64,000 bases of DNA from NCBI GenBank assembly GCA_947644545.1, contig CANRZW010000019.1, positions 1-64,000 on the forward strand. The letters run 5' to 3'. Both the position numbers and the translations under genes were made by a program. This DNA comes from an uncultured Lachnospiraceae bacterium. GTDB lineage: Bacteria; Bacillota; Clostridia; Lachnospirales; Lachnospiraceae. Shown here one piece after another: positions 34,406-43,149 of this stretch (position 1 is its first letter; each line of letters opens with the position of its first letter). A model generated the notes under the pieces. It was given only the letters and a program-made list of their open reading frames with translations, was not told the DNA's origin and did not search any database.

Positions 34406-34863
34406 TACTGAATTGATTTTCAATCCGAATAAGTCAAACAGCATTGAAAACAGTGAAAGAAAGTTGTTTTTTGCGTACAGCAGCGCGGACACACAGGCAG
34501 GATTTAGAACGCCCGAAACCACTCCGATATATAGATGATTTAGCATCAATAAACAGCGTAAAGGCGCATAGAATAGTAAGTTGTAAGCCATGCGCCTTTT
34601 TTTGTGTCCAAAAGGAGGAGCATGAGCGACAATATCAAACCATGCGCCCCTGCCGGAGGATACCTGTACACTCGGCAGCAATGACACTTACCGCAGGCAG
34701 CAAGCATCACAGACGGAAAAGTGCATATTGAAATAAGTACTGTTTTAAAAAGAAAGAAATTCGTAAGATTTGCGCAACAGTTTTGAAAATCCGTGTCGTT
34801 ACAATAGTATTCAGAAGCGACGGATCGCTGTTACCGGATGCTTTCAGAAAGGGGGCAGAACAA
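34406..34863. other. Right edge of the accessory segment, no gene
   Basis: This 458-bp stretch contains the terminator at 34561 and a 20-codon frame at 34622-34684 (starting MSDNIKPCAPAGG) that follows AAGGAGGAG but resembles nothing I know. From about 34690 onward it becomes the leader of the ABC gene. The 9-mer GAAAATCCG at 34785-34793 also occurs at 30605-30613, inside the recombinase remnant. Confidence 0.5.
34561..34603 (+). terminator. Strong intrinsic terminator
   Basis: AAGGCGCAT (34561-34569) pairs perfectly with ATGCGCCTT (34590-34598) and runs into seven T residues. It could end transcripts from the lipoprotein gene and insulate the ABC genes from the accessory segment. Confidence 0.85.
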
Positions 34864-35796
34864 ATGCCATATATGATACAGACAAATCATCTCACCAAAA
34901 CGATCGGTGGGAAAGAACTTGTAACGGATGTGAATCTGCATGTGAAGAAGGGAGAGATCTACGGATTTCTGGGGCCTAACGGCGCGGGCAAGACTACGGT
35001 GATGAAGATGCTGACCAATCTCTGGAAGCCTACGCTTGGCAGTGTGGAGCTGTTCGGGGAGACGCTTACACCGAAGTCCTATGAGGTGCTGCGGCGAATG
35101 GGGAGCATCATAGAATTTCCGATCTTCTATGAGCATATGAGCGGTTATGATAATCTGAAGATGCACTGTGAGTACATGGGATATTATCAACACGACAGCG
35201 TTGAGAATGTGCTGGCTATGCTGGAGCTTACGGAGGCGGCAAAGAAACCGGTGGGGAAATATTCGCTGGGTATGAAAGAACGTCTGGGGATCGCCAGAGC
35301 GATTCTGTGCAGACCGGAGCTGCTGATCCTGGATGAACCGACAAACGGCCTGGATCCGGCGGGGATGAAGCAGATCCGCAGCCTTTTGAAGATGCTCTGT
35401 GCGGAGTACGGTATGACGATTATGGTTTCCACCCATATTCTGTCGGAGATCGAGTCTATTGCGGATACCATCGGCGTGATCCATCACGGCAGGCTGGTGC
35501 AGGAGATCGGTATGCGCGAGATTGAGCAGATGAGCCTGGCTTATATCGAGTTGTCGACAACAGATCCGAAGCGGGCGGCATATGTATTGAGCGATAAGCT
35601 GGGACTGACGAATTTCAAGATTCTGGAAGAGGGCGTGATCCGGATCTATGACGGGACGGTTGCGGTACAGGAACTGTCGAAGACGCTGGCGCTGAACGAT
35701 GTGGCGGTAATGGCGCTGGGACGTAAGACGGAGAATCTGGAGAATTATTTCCTGAAAATGACTGCAGAGGGAGGAAGAACGGCATGTGGAAACTGA
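34864..35796 (+). CDS. BcrA-type ABC transporter ATP-binding protein
   Basis: A 310-residue ATPase of the bacitracin/lantibiotic-immunity (BcrA/LanF) class. Walker A is GPNGAGKTTVMKML, signature YSLGMKERLGIARAL-like, Walker B LLILDEPTNGLDP, H-loop VSTHILSE; the C-terminal roughly 90-residue extension is typical of this group. ATG 34864 has AAGGGGG upstream. The permease gene begins inside its last codons. In related genomes such pairs sit directly behind an RR/HK pair of the 28950-30595 type; here about 4.3 kb of accessory DNA lies between, and no clear promoter is visible. Confidence 0.92.
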   Translation: MPYMIQTNHLTKTIGGKELVTDVNLHVKKGEIYGFLGPNGAGKTTVMKMLTNLWKPTLGSVELFGETLTPKSYEVLRRMGSIIEFPIFYEHMSGYDNLKMHCEYMGYYQHDSVENVLAMLELTEAAKKPVGKYSLGMKERLGIARAILCRPELLILDEPTNGLDPAGMKQIRSLLKMLCAEYGMTIMVSTHILSEIESIADTIGVIHHGRLVQEIGMREIEQMSLAYIELSTTDPKRAAYVLSDKLGLTNFKILEEGVIRIYDGTVAVQELSKTLALNDVAVMALGRKTENLENYFLKMTAEGGRTACGN

Positions 35797-36473
35797 TTAA
35801 AATGGAATGGAAGAAAAATAGTTTGGGGAAGATGATCCGCCATGCGGCGATTATGACAGCGGGGATATTGTTCTTTGTTCTGATGACGGCGGGTGTGGCC
35901 GGGGCGGATGTGGCGACACAGGGATTTTTTGATAAGAGTTTCATCCATGCATCGGTGGAGCTATATGCCCATATGTCCTACATGATCTTTACAGGAGTGC
36001 TGCTGGCCGGATTTGTGGTGGATGACTATAAGAAAGGCACGATCCGCCTGTTGTTTTCCTATCCTGTCAAAAGGAAGAAACTTATACTGGCAAAGGTATT
36101 TGCCGTGTGGATTTTCAGTTTTACGGCGTTGATCGTAAGTAAGCTGCTGATGTATGCTGCAGCGCTGGCGACAAGGAACCTGACCCATATTTCTGCATCG
36201 GATATCCCGTATGGCTATTGGCTGTTCTGGGTAGAATTAATCTTAAGCGCGGCGGCTATGGTCAGCATCTCTTTTATCGCGCTGCCGGTGGGCATGAAGA
36301 TGCATTCCTCCAAGGCAACGGTGGTGACATCCATCCTTATTGTCTGCTTTACCCAGGGAAACATCGGGGAGTTTACACTGGTTAACAACGTGCCCTTTTA
36401 TCTGCTGTTGTTTGCGCTGTCGGTCGTGTCGGTGGCGTTGGCGATCTATCATGTAGAGACAAAGGATGTGTGA
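35784..36473 (+). CDS. ABC-2 type permease
   Basis: A 229-residue membrane protein with six predicted helices (about residues 20-40, 60-80, 100-125, 145-170, 175-195 and 200-222). It has the YKKGTIRLLFSYPVKRKKLILAKV motif in the first cytoplasmic loop that is common in BcrB/LanEG-type permeases. It overlaps the ATPase gene by 13 bp, so both subunits are co-translated. The likely role is export of, or immunity to, a membrane-active peptide such as a lantibiotic or bacitracin; the specific substrate is unknown. Confidence 0.9.
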   Translation: MWKLIKMEWKKNSLGKMIRHAAIMTAGILFFVLMTAGVAGADVATQGFFDKSFIHASVELYAHMSYMIFTGVLLAGFVVDDYKKGTIRLLFSYPVKRKKLILAKVFAVWIFSFTALIVSKLLMYAAALATRNLTHISASDIPYGYWLFWVELILSAAAMVSISFIALPVGMKMHSSKATVVTSILIVCFTQGNIGEFTLVNNVPFYLLLFALSVVSVALAIYHVETKDV

Positions 36474-36497
36474 AGAAACTAAGAAGGGAGAATTTCG

Positions 36498-37031
36498 ATG
36501 CAGTATACGACGAAATACGAGACGCCGCTTGGCAGTGTTCTTCTGGCGGCGGACGAGGAGGGACTTACGGGATTGTGGTTTGACGGGGCGAGGTATTATG
36601 CGGCAGGGCTTTTCTTAGAGCATGAAGAGAAGGAAACACCGGTGTTTGAGACGGCGCGGGCATGGCTGGATCTTTATTTCTCCGGAAAGAAACCGGATTT
36701 TCTGCCGCCGCTGCATATGATCGGCTCCCCGTTCCGGATCCGGGTCTGGGAGATCATGCTGCAGATTCCTTACGGGGAGACAATGACTTACAAAGAATTG
36801 GCGAAACAGATCGCAAAGGAGAAAGGAATAGAACGCATGTCAGCCCAGGCTGTGGGCGGTGCGGTGGCTCATAACCCGATTTCCGTTATCATTCCCTGCC
36901 ACCGGATGGTGGGGACGAACGGTAGCCTGACAGGGTACGCCGGAGGGATACCGCGCAAGACAGCATTGTTGAAGATGGAAGGCGCCAGGATGGATAGACT
37001 GTTCGTGCCGACGAAGGGAACGGCGTTATGA
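36498..37031 (+). CDS. ogt: Methylated-DNA--[protein]-cysteine S-methyltransferase
   Basis: A 177-residue suicide repair protein that transfers methyl groups from O6-methylguanine or O4-methylthymine to its own cysteine. The active-site motif is IIPCHRMVGTNG with acceptor Cys134. The helix-turn-helix part reads GETMTYKELAKQIAKEKG, with the arginine finger in the RMSAQAVGGAVAHNP segment. The length is normal. The N-terminal ribonuclease-like domain (TKYETPLGSVLLAADEEGLTGLWF) is intact. It starts 24 nt after the permease gene and may be read from the same transcript. Confidence 0.95.
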   Translation: MQYTTKYETPLGSVLLAADEEGLTGLWFDGARYYAAGLFLEHEEKETPVFETARAWLDLYFSGKKPDFLPPLHMIGSPFRIRVWEIMLQIPYGETMTYKELAKQIAKEKGIERMSAQAVGGAVAHNPISVIIPCHRMVGTNGSLTGYAGGIPRKTALLKMEGARMDRLFVPTKGTAL

Positions 37032-37089
37032 TTTATGAAAAGCTTTCGGATTTCGATCCGGGAGTTTTTTTAATCCGGGATTCTTTTTT

Positions 37090-37105
37090 CTTACAGTTTT
37101 GTAAG
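37090..37105. promoter_or_regulatory. 16-bp palindrome upstream of a response regulator gene
   Basis: CTTACAGTTTTGTAAG is a perfect inverted repeat (CTTACA-N4-TGTAAG). A TATAGT -10 (37133-37138) lies 27 nt downstream. Related palindromes stand before three ABC operons in this window (39160, 46202 and 55916), pointing to binding by the BceR-like regulators. Confidence 0.7.
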
Positions 37106-37183
37106 CTGATGCAATTTGATTCCCGTCTGTGGTATAGTAGCAGTAGCTTGTCAGTTTGTGATAAGAACCGGAGGGATGTGCGG

Positions 37184-37888
37184 GTGCAGAGAATATTGTT
37201 GTTGGAGGATGATAGCAGTCTGATCGACGGGCTGACTTATTCGCTTAAGAAGAACGGATTTGAGATAACGGTAGTAAGATCGGTGCGGGAGGCCGGGGCG
37301 CTGCTTACGGGAACAGACAGGACATTTGACCTGCTTCTTTTTGACGTGACGCTGCCGGACGGGAATGGATTTGACTTGTGTGAGCGGCTGCGGACAGCGG
37401 GGAATGAGACGCCGATCATATTTCTGACGGCCTCGGACGAGGAAACCAGTGTGATCAGAGGATTAGACTGCGGCGGGGATGATTATATCACGAAGCCTTT
37501 TAAGCTGGGGGAATTGTGCTCGCGGATCAGAGCGCTGCTGCGGCGCAGCACAGGACGCAGAAACGAGAACGGAATGCTCAGGTCCGGCGATCTTGTCGTG
37601 AATCTGACGGAGGGCAGGGTGACACTGCGGGGAGAGTATCTGGAGTTTACGGGGGCGGAGTATCGACTGTTGTGCCTGTTTCTTCTAAACAGCGGGAAGG
37701 TTCTCACCCGCGCGGTGATCCTTGATAAGCTGTGGGACGGCGCCGGGAACTTCGTGGACGATAATACGCTGTCTGTGTATGTGCGCAGGCTGCGGGAGAA
37801 ACTGGAACGGGATCCTTCGGCGCCGGAACATTTGAAAACGGTCAGGGGATTAGGATATCGATGGACGGAAGCAGGAGGAATGGAGTGA
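37184..37888 (+). CDS. BceR/VanR-like OmpR-family response regulator
   Basis: A 234-residue regulator. ILLLEDDSSLIDGL gives the acidic pair (Asp9/Asp10); phospho-Asp54 is in LLLFDVTLPDGNGFDLC, Lys in YITKPFKLGEL. The winged helix ends HLKTVRGLGYRW. The GTG at 37184 is chosen since GGAGGG at 37170-37175 sits 8 nt away; GTG 37178 would be only 2 nt from it. It is a close paralogue of the regulator at 54159 (shared LEDDxSLxxGLxxxLKK and SLPDG/TLPDG segments). It heads a four-gene module: RR, HK, ABC ATPase, permease. Confidence 0.93.
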   Translation: MQRILLLEDDSSLIDGLTYSLKKNGFEITVVRSVREAGALLTGTDRTFDLLLFDVTLPDGNGFDLCERLRTAGNETPIIFLTASDEETSVIRGLDCGGDDYITKPFKLGELCSRIRALLRRSTGRRNENGMLRSGDLVVNLTEGRVTLRGEYLEFTGAEYRLLCLFLLNSGKVLTRAVILDKLWDGAGNFVDDNTLSVYVRRLREKLERDPSAPEHLKTVRGLGYRWTEAGGME

Positions 37889-39132
37889 GAAGAATGGACG
37901 GCCTGTGTTTTTTACAGGAGAGACAGACCCGGCAGATGTACGGGTTTCTATGTACAGTCTGCGTTTTGCAGGCTTTCTTTTTGGGGATCTGCGGTGTGTG
38001 GCATGTGGTTGATGTCCGGCATGTGCTGGTGGAGCGGGAGCTGGCGGCGGCCTCTTATCTGCTGGAGCAGGAGATTGCGCCTGCTATGGTCGCGGCGGCC
38101 TGGAACCACACGGAAGTGACGGAGGCGGGCAGAAACCTGCTTTCACAGATCGGGCATACGGAGCAGACGCGCAGTTATCTGGTGCTGCTTGCCGGGCAGA
38201 CGTCAGTGCCCTTACTGCTGACATTGCTTGCAGGAGGCGTTCTTTTTGGGGCAGCGCTGTTGATCAGTACGGCGCTTTTTTTACAGAAAAGAGAGCAGGT
38301 CTACAGGGAAGCAGAAAGGATCGTTACCGGATATGTGTGTGAACGGTTTGTGAAGCAGCTGCCAGTGGGAGAGCCGGGCGCTCTCTATCAGCTGTTTGGC
38401 AGAGTGGAGCAGCTGTCGCTGTCGCTGCAGGCCAAAAGCGAGACAGAGCGTCGGGCGAAGGAGTTCCTGCGGGATATGATCTCGGATATTTCCCATCAGC
38501 TGAAAACGCCGTTGGCGGCGCTTACCATGTATATGGAGATCATGGCGGAGGAGGCCTGGCGGGAAGAAACCGTGCGCAGGTTTACGAAGAAGTCCATGCA
38601 GTCGCTGGAGCGGATGGAGCAGCTGATCCTGTCACTCCTGAAAATGGCGCGGCTGGATACGGGGAATATCGTCTTCGAGAAACGGCAGTGTTATGTGGAA
38701 GAGGTGGTGTCTGAGGCAGTGGGGGAATTGTCGGAAAGGGCGGCACGGGAAGGAAAGAGGATCCTGCGGGAGGGACAGCCGGAGGAGAAGATCTGCTGTG
38801 ACCTGGTCTGGACGAAGGAGGTACTGGCCAATCTTGTCAAAAATGCACTGGATCATACGGAAGCCGGCGGCACAATTCGGATCCTGTGGCGTCGGTCTCC
38901 TGCGCTGCTGCAGATTTCCGTGGCGGACGACGGGTGCGGCATCCTGCCGGAAGATATCCATCACATCTTCAAACGCTTCTACCAGAGCAGGCAGGCGTCT
39001 GACAGGCAGGGTGTGGGGCTGGGGCTTTTCCTGGCGAAGAAGATCGTGGAAGAGCAGGGAGGCAGTCTGTCTGTGGAGAGCCGTCCGGGAGAGGGCAGCG
39101 TGTTTCGGATCTCGTTTCCCCTTTCAAGCTGA
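37885..39132 (+). CDS. Sensor histidine kinase
   Basis: A 415-residue kinase with two transmembrane helices (residues about 18-40 and 110-135) bracketing a roughly 70-residue external sensor. A HAMP-like linker precedes the phosphoacceptor motif DISHQLKTPLAALTMYMEIM. The ATP-binding boxes are NLVKNALDHTEAGG, VADDGCGILPED, FKRFYQSRQ and GVGLGLFLAKKI. The GTG at 37885 overlaps the regulator stop (GTGA) and has AGGAGG 6 nt upstream; the ATG at 37894 is an alternative. It is paralogous to the kinase at 54873, which has a shorter external loop, so ligand recognition may differ. Confidence 0.9.
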   Translation: MRRMDGLCFLQERQTRQMYGFLCTVCVLQAFFLGICGVWHVVDVRHVLVERELAAASYLLEQEIAPAMVAAAWNHTEVTEAGRNLLSQIGHTEQTRSYLVLLAGQTSVPLLLTLLAGGVLFGAALLISTALFLQKREQVYREAERIVTGYVCERFVKQLPVGEPGALYQLFGRVEQLSLSLQAKSETERRAKEFLRDMISDISHQLKTPLAALTMYMEIMAEEAWREETVRRFTKKSMQSLERMEQLILSLLKMARLDTGNIVFEKRQCYVEEVVSEAVGELSERAAREGKRILREGQPEEKICCDLVWTKEVLANLVKNALDHTEAGGTIRILWRRSPALLQISVADDGCGILPEDIHHIFKRFYQSRQASDRQGVGLGLFLAKKIVEEQGGSLSVESRPGEGSVFRISFPLSS

Positions 39133-39159
39133 GCGGAAGGGAAAGGAATCTGTCTGCAG

Positions 39160-39213
39160 CTTACGATTCTGTAAGATGAGATTCACCGGGGAGTAAGATT
39201 CGGGTGATATGCT
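39160..39213 (+). promoter_or_regulatory. Activated promoter with palindromic operator for the ABC exporter
   Basis: CTTACGATTCTGTAAG (39160-39175) differs by one base from a perfect CTTACA-N4-TGTAAG. A second GTAAG half-site begins exactly 22 bp after the first (39193). The -10 TATGCT (39208-39213) starts 32 nt past the palindrome, and there is no -35 consensus, as expected for response-regulator activation. Confidence 0.7.
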
Positions 39214-39285
39214 TTTCCGGTAAGGAACAGGAGACAACATAGATGTTACTGGCCGCAGGGCGTAACGGAAAGGCAGGTTACAGCA

Positions 39286-39969
39286 TTGGAGATCGTAAGA
39301 GTAGAGAATCTGAGCAAGACATACGGAAAGGGAGAGGGCCAGGTGGCGGCTTTGAAGAACGTTTCCTTTTCCATGGAAAGAGGACAGTTTGGGGCTGTGG
39401 TGGGTGTATCCGGATCAGGTAAGAGCACGCTGCTCAACTGTGTGGGCGGACTGGACCGGGCGGATGCCGGTAAGGTCTTTATAGGCGGCAGAGACCTGTT
39501 TGGTATGGACGAGAACGAGCGGACTATCTTCCGCCGGCAGAACATCGGCTTTATCTTCCAGTCGTTTCATCTGATCCAGGAACTGAATGTGGAGCAGAAT
39601 ATCATCTTCCCGCTGCTTCTGGACTACCGGAAACCGGAGCAGGAACGGGTGGAGGAGATGCTGGAAGTGCTGGGGCTGGAGAACAGGCGCAGGCATCTGC
39701 CGGGACAGCTTTCCGGAGGGCAGCAGCAGAGAGTGGCCATCGGGAGGGCGCTGATCACGCGGCCGGCACTGGTTTTGGCTGACGAGCCGACCGGCAATCT
39801 GGATTCCCGAAACAGTCAGGACGTATTGGATCTGCTTTGCAAGGCGTCCAGGCGTTATCAGCAGACCGTTCTGATGATCACCCATAACCGGGATCTGACG
39901 GCATCGGCGGACCGGGTATTCCAGGTGGATGACGGTGTGCTTGACGAGCTGGGAGGTGAGAGGCGATGA
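39286..39969 (+). CDS. BceA/MacB-type ABC ATP-binding protein
   Basis: A 227-residue exporter ATPase with Walker [13 protein letters not shown]-loop [12 protein letters not shown], signature [15 protein letters not shown] and Walker [16 protein letters not shown]. Translation appears to start at TTG 39286 (family N-terminus [13 protein letters not shown]); its RBS is weak. The permease gene overlaps its stop by 4 bp. It is a close paralogue of the ATPase at 56002. Function: powers an FtsX-type exporter probably removing or sensing antimicrobial peptides. Confidence 0.92.
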   Translation: MEIVRVENLSKTYGKGEGQVAALKNVSFSMERGQFGAVVGVSGSGKSTLLNCVGGLDRADAGKVFIGGRDLFGMDENERTIFRRQNIGFIFQSFHLIQELNVEQNIIFPLLLDYRKPEQERVEEMLEVLGLENRRRHLPGQLSGGQQQRVAIGRALITRPALVLADEPTGNLDSRNSQDVLDLLCKASRRYQQTVLMITHNRDLTASADRVFQVDDGVLDELGGERR

Positions 39970-42338
39970 AACATTATCTGGATCTGATCGGAATTTCCGA
40001 AAGACAACACAGGAAACAGGCGCGTATGACCAGACTCTGTATCGCACTGGCGGTCTTTCTGGTGACGGTGATCTTCGGCATGGCAGAGATGGAAATGCGT
40101 TCGCAGATGATACAGGCAGTAAAGAGTGACGGCAGCTGGCACGCGGGTTTTGCAGCGGACACACAGCAGGGGGCCCTGCTCGGTGAGCGGCCGGAGGTGG
40201 AACAGATTGCCCGATACGGCGTGGTGAACTACAGGCTGAAGGACGGTTACCGGATCGAGGGTGTGGAGACTTGCATCTGTGGTCTGGATTGGAATCTGTT
40301 GGAGATGTTTCCGGAGGTGACGATCATAGAGGGAACCTTTCCCAGCCGGCCGGAAGAAGCCGTGTTGAATGAGACGGTCAAAAACCGTCTGGGCCTGCAG
40401 GTGGGCGACAAGATCAGTCTGACGATGCCGCAGGGCGGGAACAGACAGTATGAGATCACCGGGATCACGAAGAATACGATTCTGACAGCGGAGCATGACG
40501 CCTTCGCGATGCTGCTTACCGTGGAGGGATATGATGCGCTGCATACAGGGGAGACGGAGGCGGAAGCGGAGATGCTCTATTTTGTGAAATTCAGAAACTT
40601 CTGTAATATCCAGAGGGCCATCAGTGATATTACGGCGCAGTTCGGCTTCGGGCCGGGGCAGGTGCGGCAGAATGCCAAGGTGCTGGCGCTTATGTTTCAG
40701 AGCAAGGATCCCTACCTGATGCAGTTCTATTTCGTGGCGGCGGTACTGGCAGTGCTGGTGGCGGCTGCTGGCATCTTTATGATCGCGGCAAGCATGAACA
40801 GCAGCATTGCGCGCCGGACGGAGTTTTTTGGGATGCTGCGCTGTCTGGGTGCGACGAAGAAGCAGGTGATTCGATTTGTAAAGAAGGAGGCTCTTGGATG
40901 GTGCCGGCTGTCAGTTCCGGCAGGGCTGCTTGCCGGTGTAGTGGTGGTATGGCTTCTGTGCGGAATGCTGCGGTTCTTAAGTCCGGGGCTTTTCGAGGGA
41001 ATGCCCGTGTTTGGCGTGAGTGTATTAAGCCTTGCGGCGGGCGTCGTACTGGGGGTTACCACGGTACTGCTGGCGGCAGGAGCGCCGGCCAGAAAGGCGG
41101 CAGGGGTATCGCCGCTTACCGCCGTGTCCGGCAACGCGGGAACGGTGCCGGCAGTAAAGCGGGCAGCCGGCACGAGATTCCTTAAGGTGGATGTGGCGCT
41201 GGGAATGCATCATGCCGCGGGCAGTAAGAAGAACTATTTCCTGGTCACAAGCTCCTTTGCGCTGAGCATTATTTTGTTTCTGGCATTCAGCACGGAGATC
41301 GATTTCATGCACCGGGCTATCACGCCGCTGCAGCCCCAGGCGCCGGATCTCTACGTTTACGCCGATGATGATCGGAATCGGATTCCGGCACGGCTTGCCG
41401 GGAAACTGCAGGAGCAGACAACAGGCGTCAGGAGGGCGTTTGGCAGAAGTTATGCCCAGACCACGGGGCTCTTAGACGGGCAGGAGACGCTGTTTACGAT
41501 CCTTTCTTATGACGGGCAGCAGTTCAGGTGGGCGAAACGGGATCTGTTGGAGGGGAGTTTCACGGATGCGGCAGAGGGAAAAGGCGTGCTGCTGGCATGG
41601 CGGGAGAAGGGGCAGATTCCTGCGGGCAGCAAGATCAGGCTGCATCTGGGCGGAGCGGAGAAGGAGGTTTCGGTGGTCGGCATTCTGGGAGGTGTGTCGT
41701 TTCGTTCCGGAAGAAATGCAAATACCGGCAGCGGTGAGATGACGCTGGTCTGTTCCGAAGAACTGTTCCGCGAACTGACCGGAGAAAGCGGATATGCAGT
41801 GTTGGATCTGCAGGTGCAGCCGGATATCACGGATGCAGAGGTGCAGCAGATCAGGAGGCAGATCGAGCAGGCCTGCGGCGCTTCTATCTCTTTTTCGGAT
41901 AAAAGGATGAGCAATCGGGAGGTGAAGGGGGCGGGTTATTCGCTGGCGGTCTTTCTCTATGGGTTCCTGATCATCATTGCGCTGCTGGCCTTTTTCAACA
42001 TCATCAACTGTATCGCCATGAGTGTGTCGGCGAGAATGCGGGAATATGGGTTCATGCGGGCTGTCGGCATGAGCAGTCGTCAGCTTCTGCGGATGATCGT
42101 GGGGGAGACCTTGTCCTATATGGTGTCCAGTCTTGTCGTCGGGTGTCTGATCGGCCTGCCGCTCAATCGGATGCTGTTTCAGTCACTGGTTACCTCCCGC
42201 TGGGGTGAGGCCTGGGAAGTTCCGGTATGGGAACTTATCATGATTGTGTCAGTGATGGCGGTGGCGGTCTGTATGGCGGTGATGGGGCCGGCGAAACGAA
42301 TCAGGCGGGAGGGCACAGAGTTCGGTTTATCAGCGTGA
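39966..42338 (+). CDS. FtsX-type ABC permease
   Basis: A 790-residue permease. An N-terminal helix (about 22-42), a roughly 200-residue external domain, helices near 253-283, 313-340 and 355-378, then a helix near 427-447, a second external domain of about 200 residues and final helices near 660-690, 710-740 and 757-780. The coupling segments read FFGMLRCLGATKKQVIRFVKKEAL and EYGFMRAVGMSSRQLLRMI. It is paralogous to the permease at 56682, sharing the N-terminal ISERQHRKQARMT / [13 protein letters not shown]-type entry. It forms the exporter with the preceding ATPase. Confidence 0.9.
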   Translation: MKHYLDLIGISERQHRKQARMTRLCIALAVFLVTVIFGMAEMEMRSQMIQAVKSDGSWHAGFAADTQQGALLGERPEVEQIARYGVVNYRLKDGYRIEGVETCICGLDWNLLEMFPEVTIIEGTFPSRPEEAVLNETVKNRLGLQVGDKISLTMPQGGNRQYEITGITKNTILTAEHDAFAMLLTVEGYDALHTGETEAEAEMLYFVKFRNFCNIQRAISDITAQFGFGPGQVRQNAKVLALMFQSKDPYLMQFYFVAAVLAVLVAAAGIFMIAASMNSSIARRTEFFGMLRCLGATKKQVIRFVKKEALGWCRLSVPAGLLAGVVVVWLLCGMLRFLSPGLFEGMPVFGVSVLSLAAGVVLGVTTVLLAAGAPARKAAGVSPLTAVSGNAGTVPAVKRAAGTRFLKVDVALGMHHAAGSKKNYFLVTSSFALSIILFLAFSTEIDFMHRAITPLQPQAPDLYVYADDDRNRIPARLAGKLQEQTTGVRRAFGRSYAQTTGLLDGQETLFTILSYDGQQFRWAKRDLLEGSFTDAAEGKGVLLAWREKGQIPAGSKIRLHLGGAEKEVSVVGILGGVSFRSGRNANTGSGEMTLVCSEELFRELTGESGYAVLDLQVQPDITDAEVQQIRRQIEQACGASISFSDKRMSNREVKGAGYSLAVFLYGFLIIIALLAFFNIINCIAMSVSARMREYGFMRAVGMSSRQLLRMIVGETLSYMVSSLVVGCLIGLPLNRMLFQSLVTSRWGEAWEVPVWELIMIVSVMAVAVCMAVMGPAKRIRREGTEFGLSA

Positions 42339-42355
42339 AGAGCGTGAGAATGCGG

Positions 42356-42384
42356 TTTACACTTTCTGAGCGCTTTGCTATAAT
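42356..42384 (+). promoter_or_regulatory. Sigma-A promoter of the MgtC-family gene
   Basis: TTTACA (42356-42361), 17 bases, TATAAT (42379-42384), beginning 18 nt after the permease stop. This separates the gene from the ABC operon. Confidence 0.8.
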
Positions 42385-42430
42385 TATCTTGTAGCATTTG
42401 ATCGGTCGAGAATCCGCAGGGGGAATCATT

Positions 42431-43123
42431 ATGGGAAATGCAGCGGCGGAAATAGCCTCCGAAATATCATTGTTGTCAGTCATCCTGCGCCTGGCGTTTG
42501 CCACGTTTATCGGTGCCCTGGTGGGCGTGGAGCGCAGCAGCAGAGGGCGGGGTGCGGGTGTGAAGACCCATGCACTGGTGTGTATGGGGGCGGCGCTTGT
42601 GATGCTGACCAGCGAATATATGCGGATTAGTTTACATAATGCTGGTGATATGGCCCGTATGGGCGCGCAGATTATTAGCGGTATCGGTTTTCTGGGTGCG
42701 GGGACGATTATCGTCACCGGACGCAACCACGTGAGAGGGCTGACCACGGCTGCCGGACTCTGGGTATGTGCCTGCGAGGGAATGGCAGTGGGAATCGGCT
42801 TCTGGAAGGGCGCGGTGGTGGCGTTACTGTTTATTATGCTGACGCTGCGTGTGTTAGTGAAGCTGGATCAGAACCTGCACAGTCATGCGAAATCCTTTGA
42901 GCTGTATGTGGAGTTCGACGAGGGCGCGGATATCCGTCAGTTTATGAAGGAAGTGAATATGCGCAATGCAGTGCTTAAGGGCATGGAGATGGCGAGGGGG
43001 AAGATCGATCCGAATGACAAGTCGGTGATCGCCAGTTTTGAGATGTACAGGGGCAAGGACCGGCCGGATCTGGTACAGTGGATCCGCAGCCAGAAGTACA
43101 TATTGTTTGTAGAAGAGCTGTAG
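42431..43123 (+). CDS. MgtC/SapB-family inner-membrane protein
   Basis: A 230-residue protein. The N-terminal MgtC domain has four to five helices with FATFIGALVGVERSSRGRGAGVKTHALVCMGAALVML and the conserved GIGFLGAGTIIV motif. The C-terminal roughly 80-residue cytoplasmic domain (KSFELYVEFDEGADIRQFMKEV) resembles an ACT-like fold. MgtC proteins help growth at low magnesium and interact with the ATP synthase or with envelope systems in pathogens; the role in commensals is unclear. ATG 42431 has AGGGGGAA upstream. Its stop codon lies within the stem of a terminator shared with the convergent permease gene. Confidence 0.9.
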   Translation: MGNAAAEIASEISLLSVILRLAFATFIGALVGVERSSRGRGAGVKTHALVCMGAALVMLTSEYMRISLHNAGDMARMGAQIISGIGFLGAGTIIVTGRNHVRGLTTAAGLWVCACEGMAVGIGFWKGAVVALLFIMLTLRVLVKLDQNLHSHAKSFELYVEFDEGADIRQFMKEVNMRNAVLKGMEMARGKIDPNDKSVIASFEMYRGKDRPDLVQWIRSQKYILFVEEL

Positions 43124-43149
43124 GGAATTTACTCCCCTACAGCTCTTTT
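43114..43149 (+). terminator. Terminator embedded in two convergent 3' ends
   Basis: AGAGCTGTAGGG (43114-43125) and CCCTACAGCTCT (43135-43146) form a perfect 12-bp stem with a 9-nt loop and a TTTT tail on the plus strand. The left arm holds the mgtC stop codon; the loop and right arm hold the last codons and stop of the minus-strand permease. Confidence 0.85.

Noticed and set aside
34622-34684. Possible 20-residue peptide behind AAGGAGGAG
   Set aside because: Too short and unlike any leader I know; the context matches decayed element DNA. Kept only as a remark in the intergenic entry.
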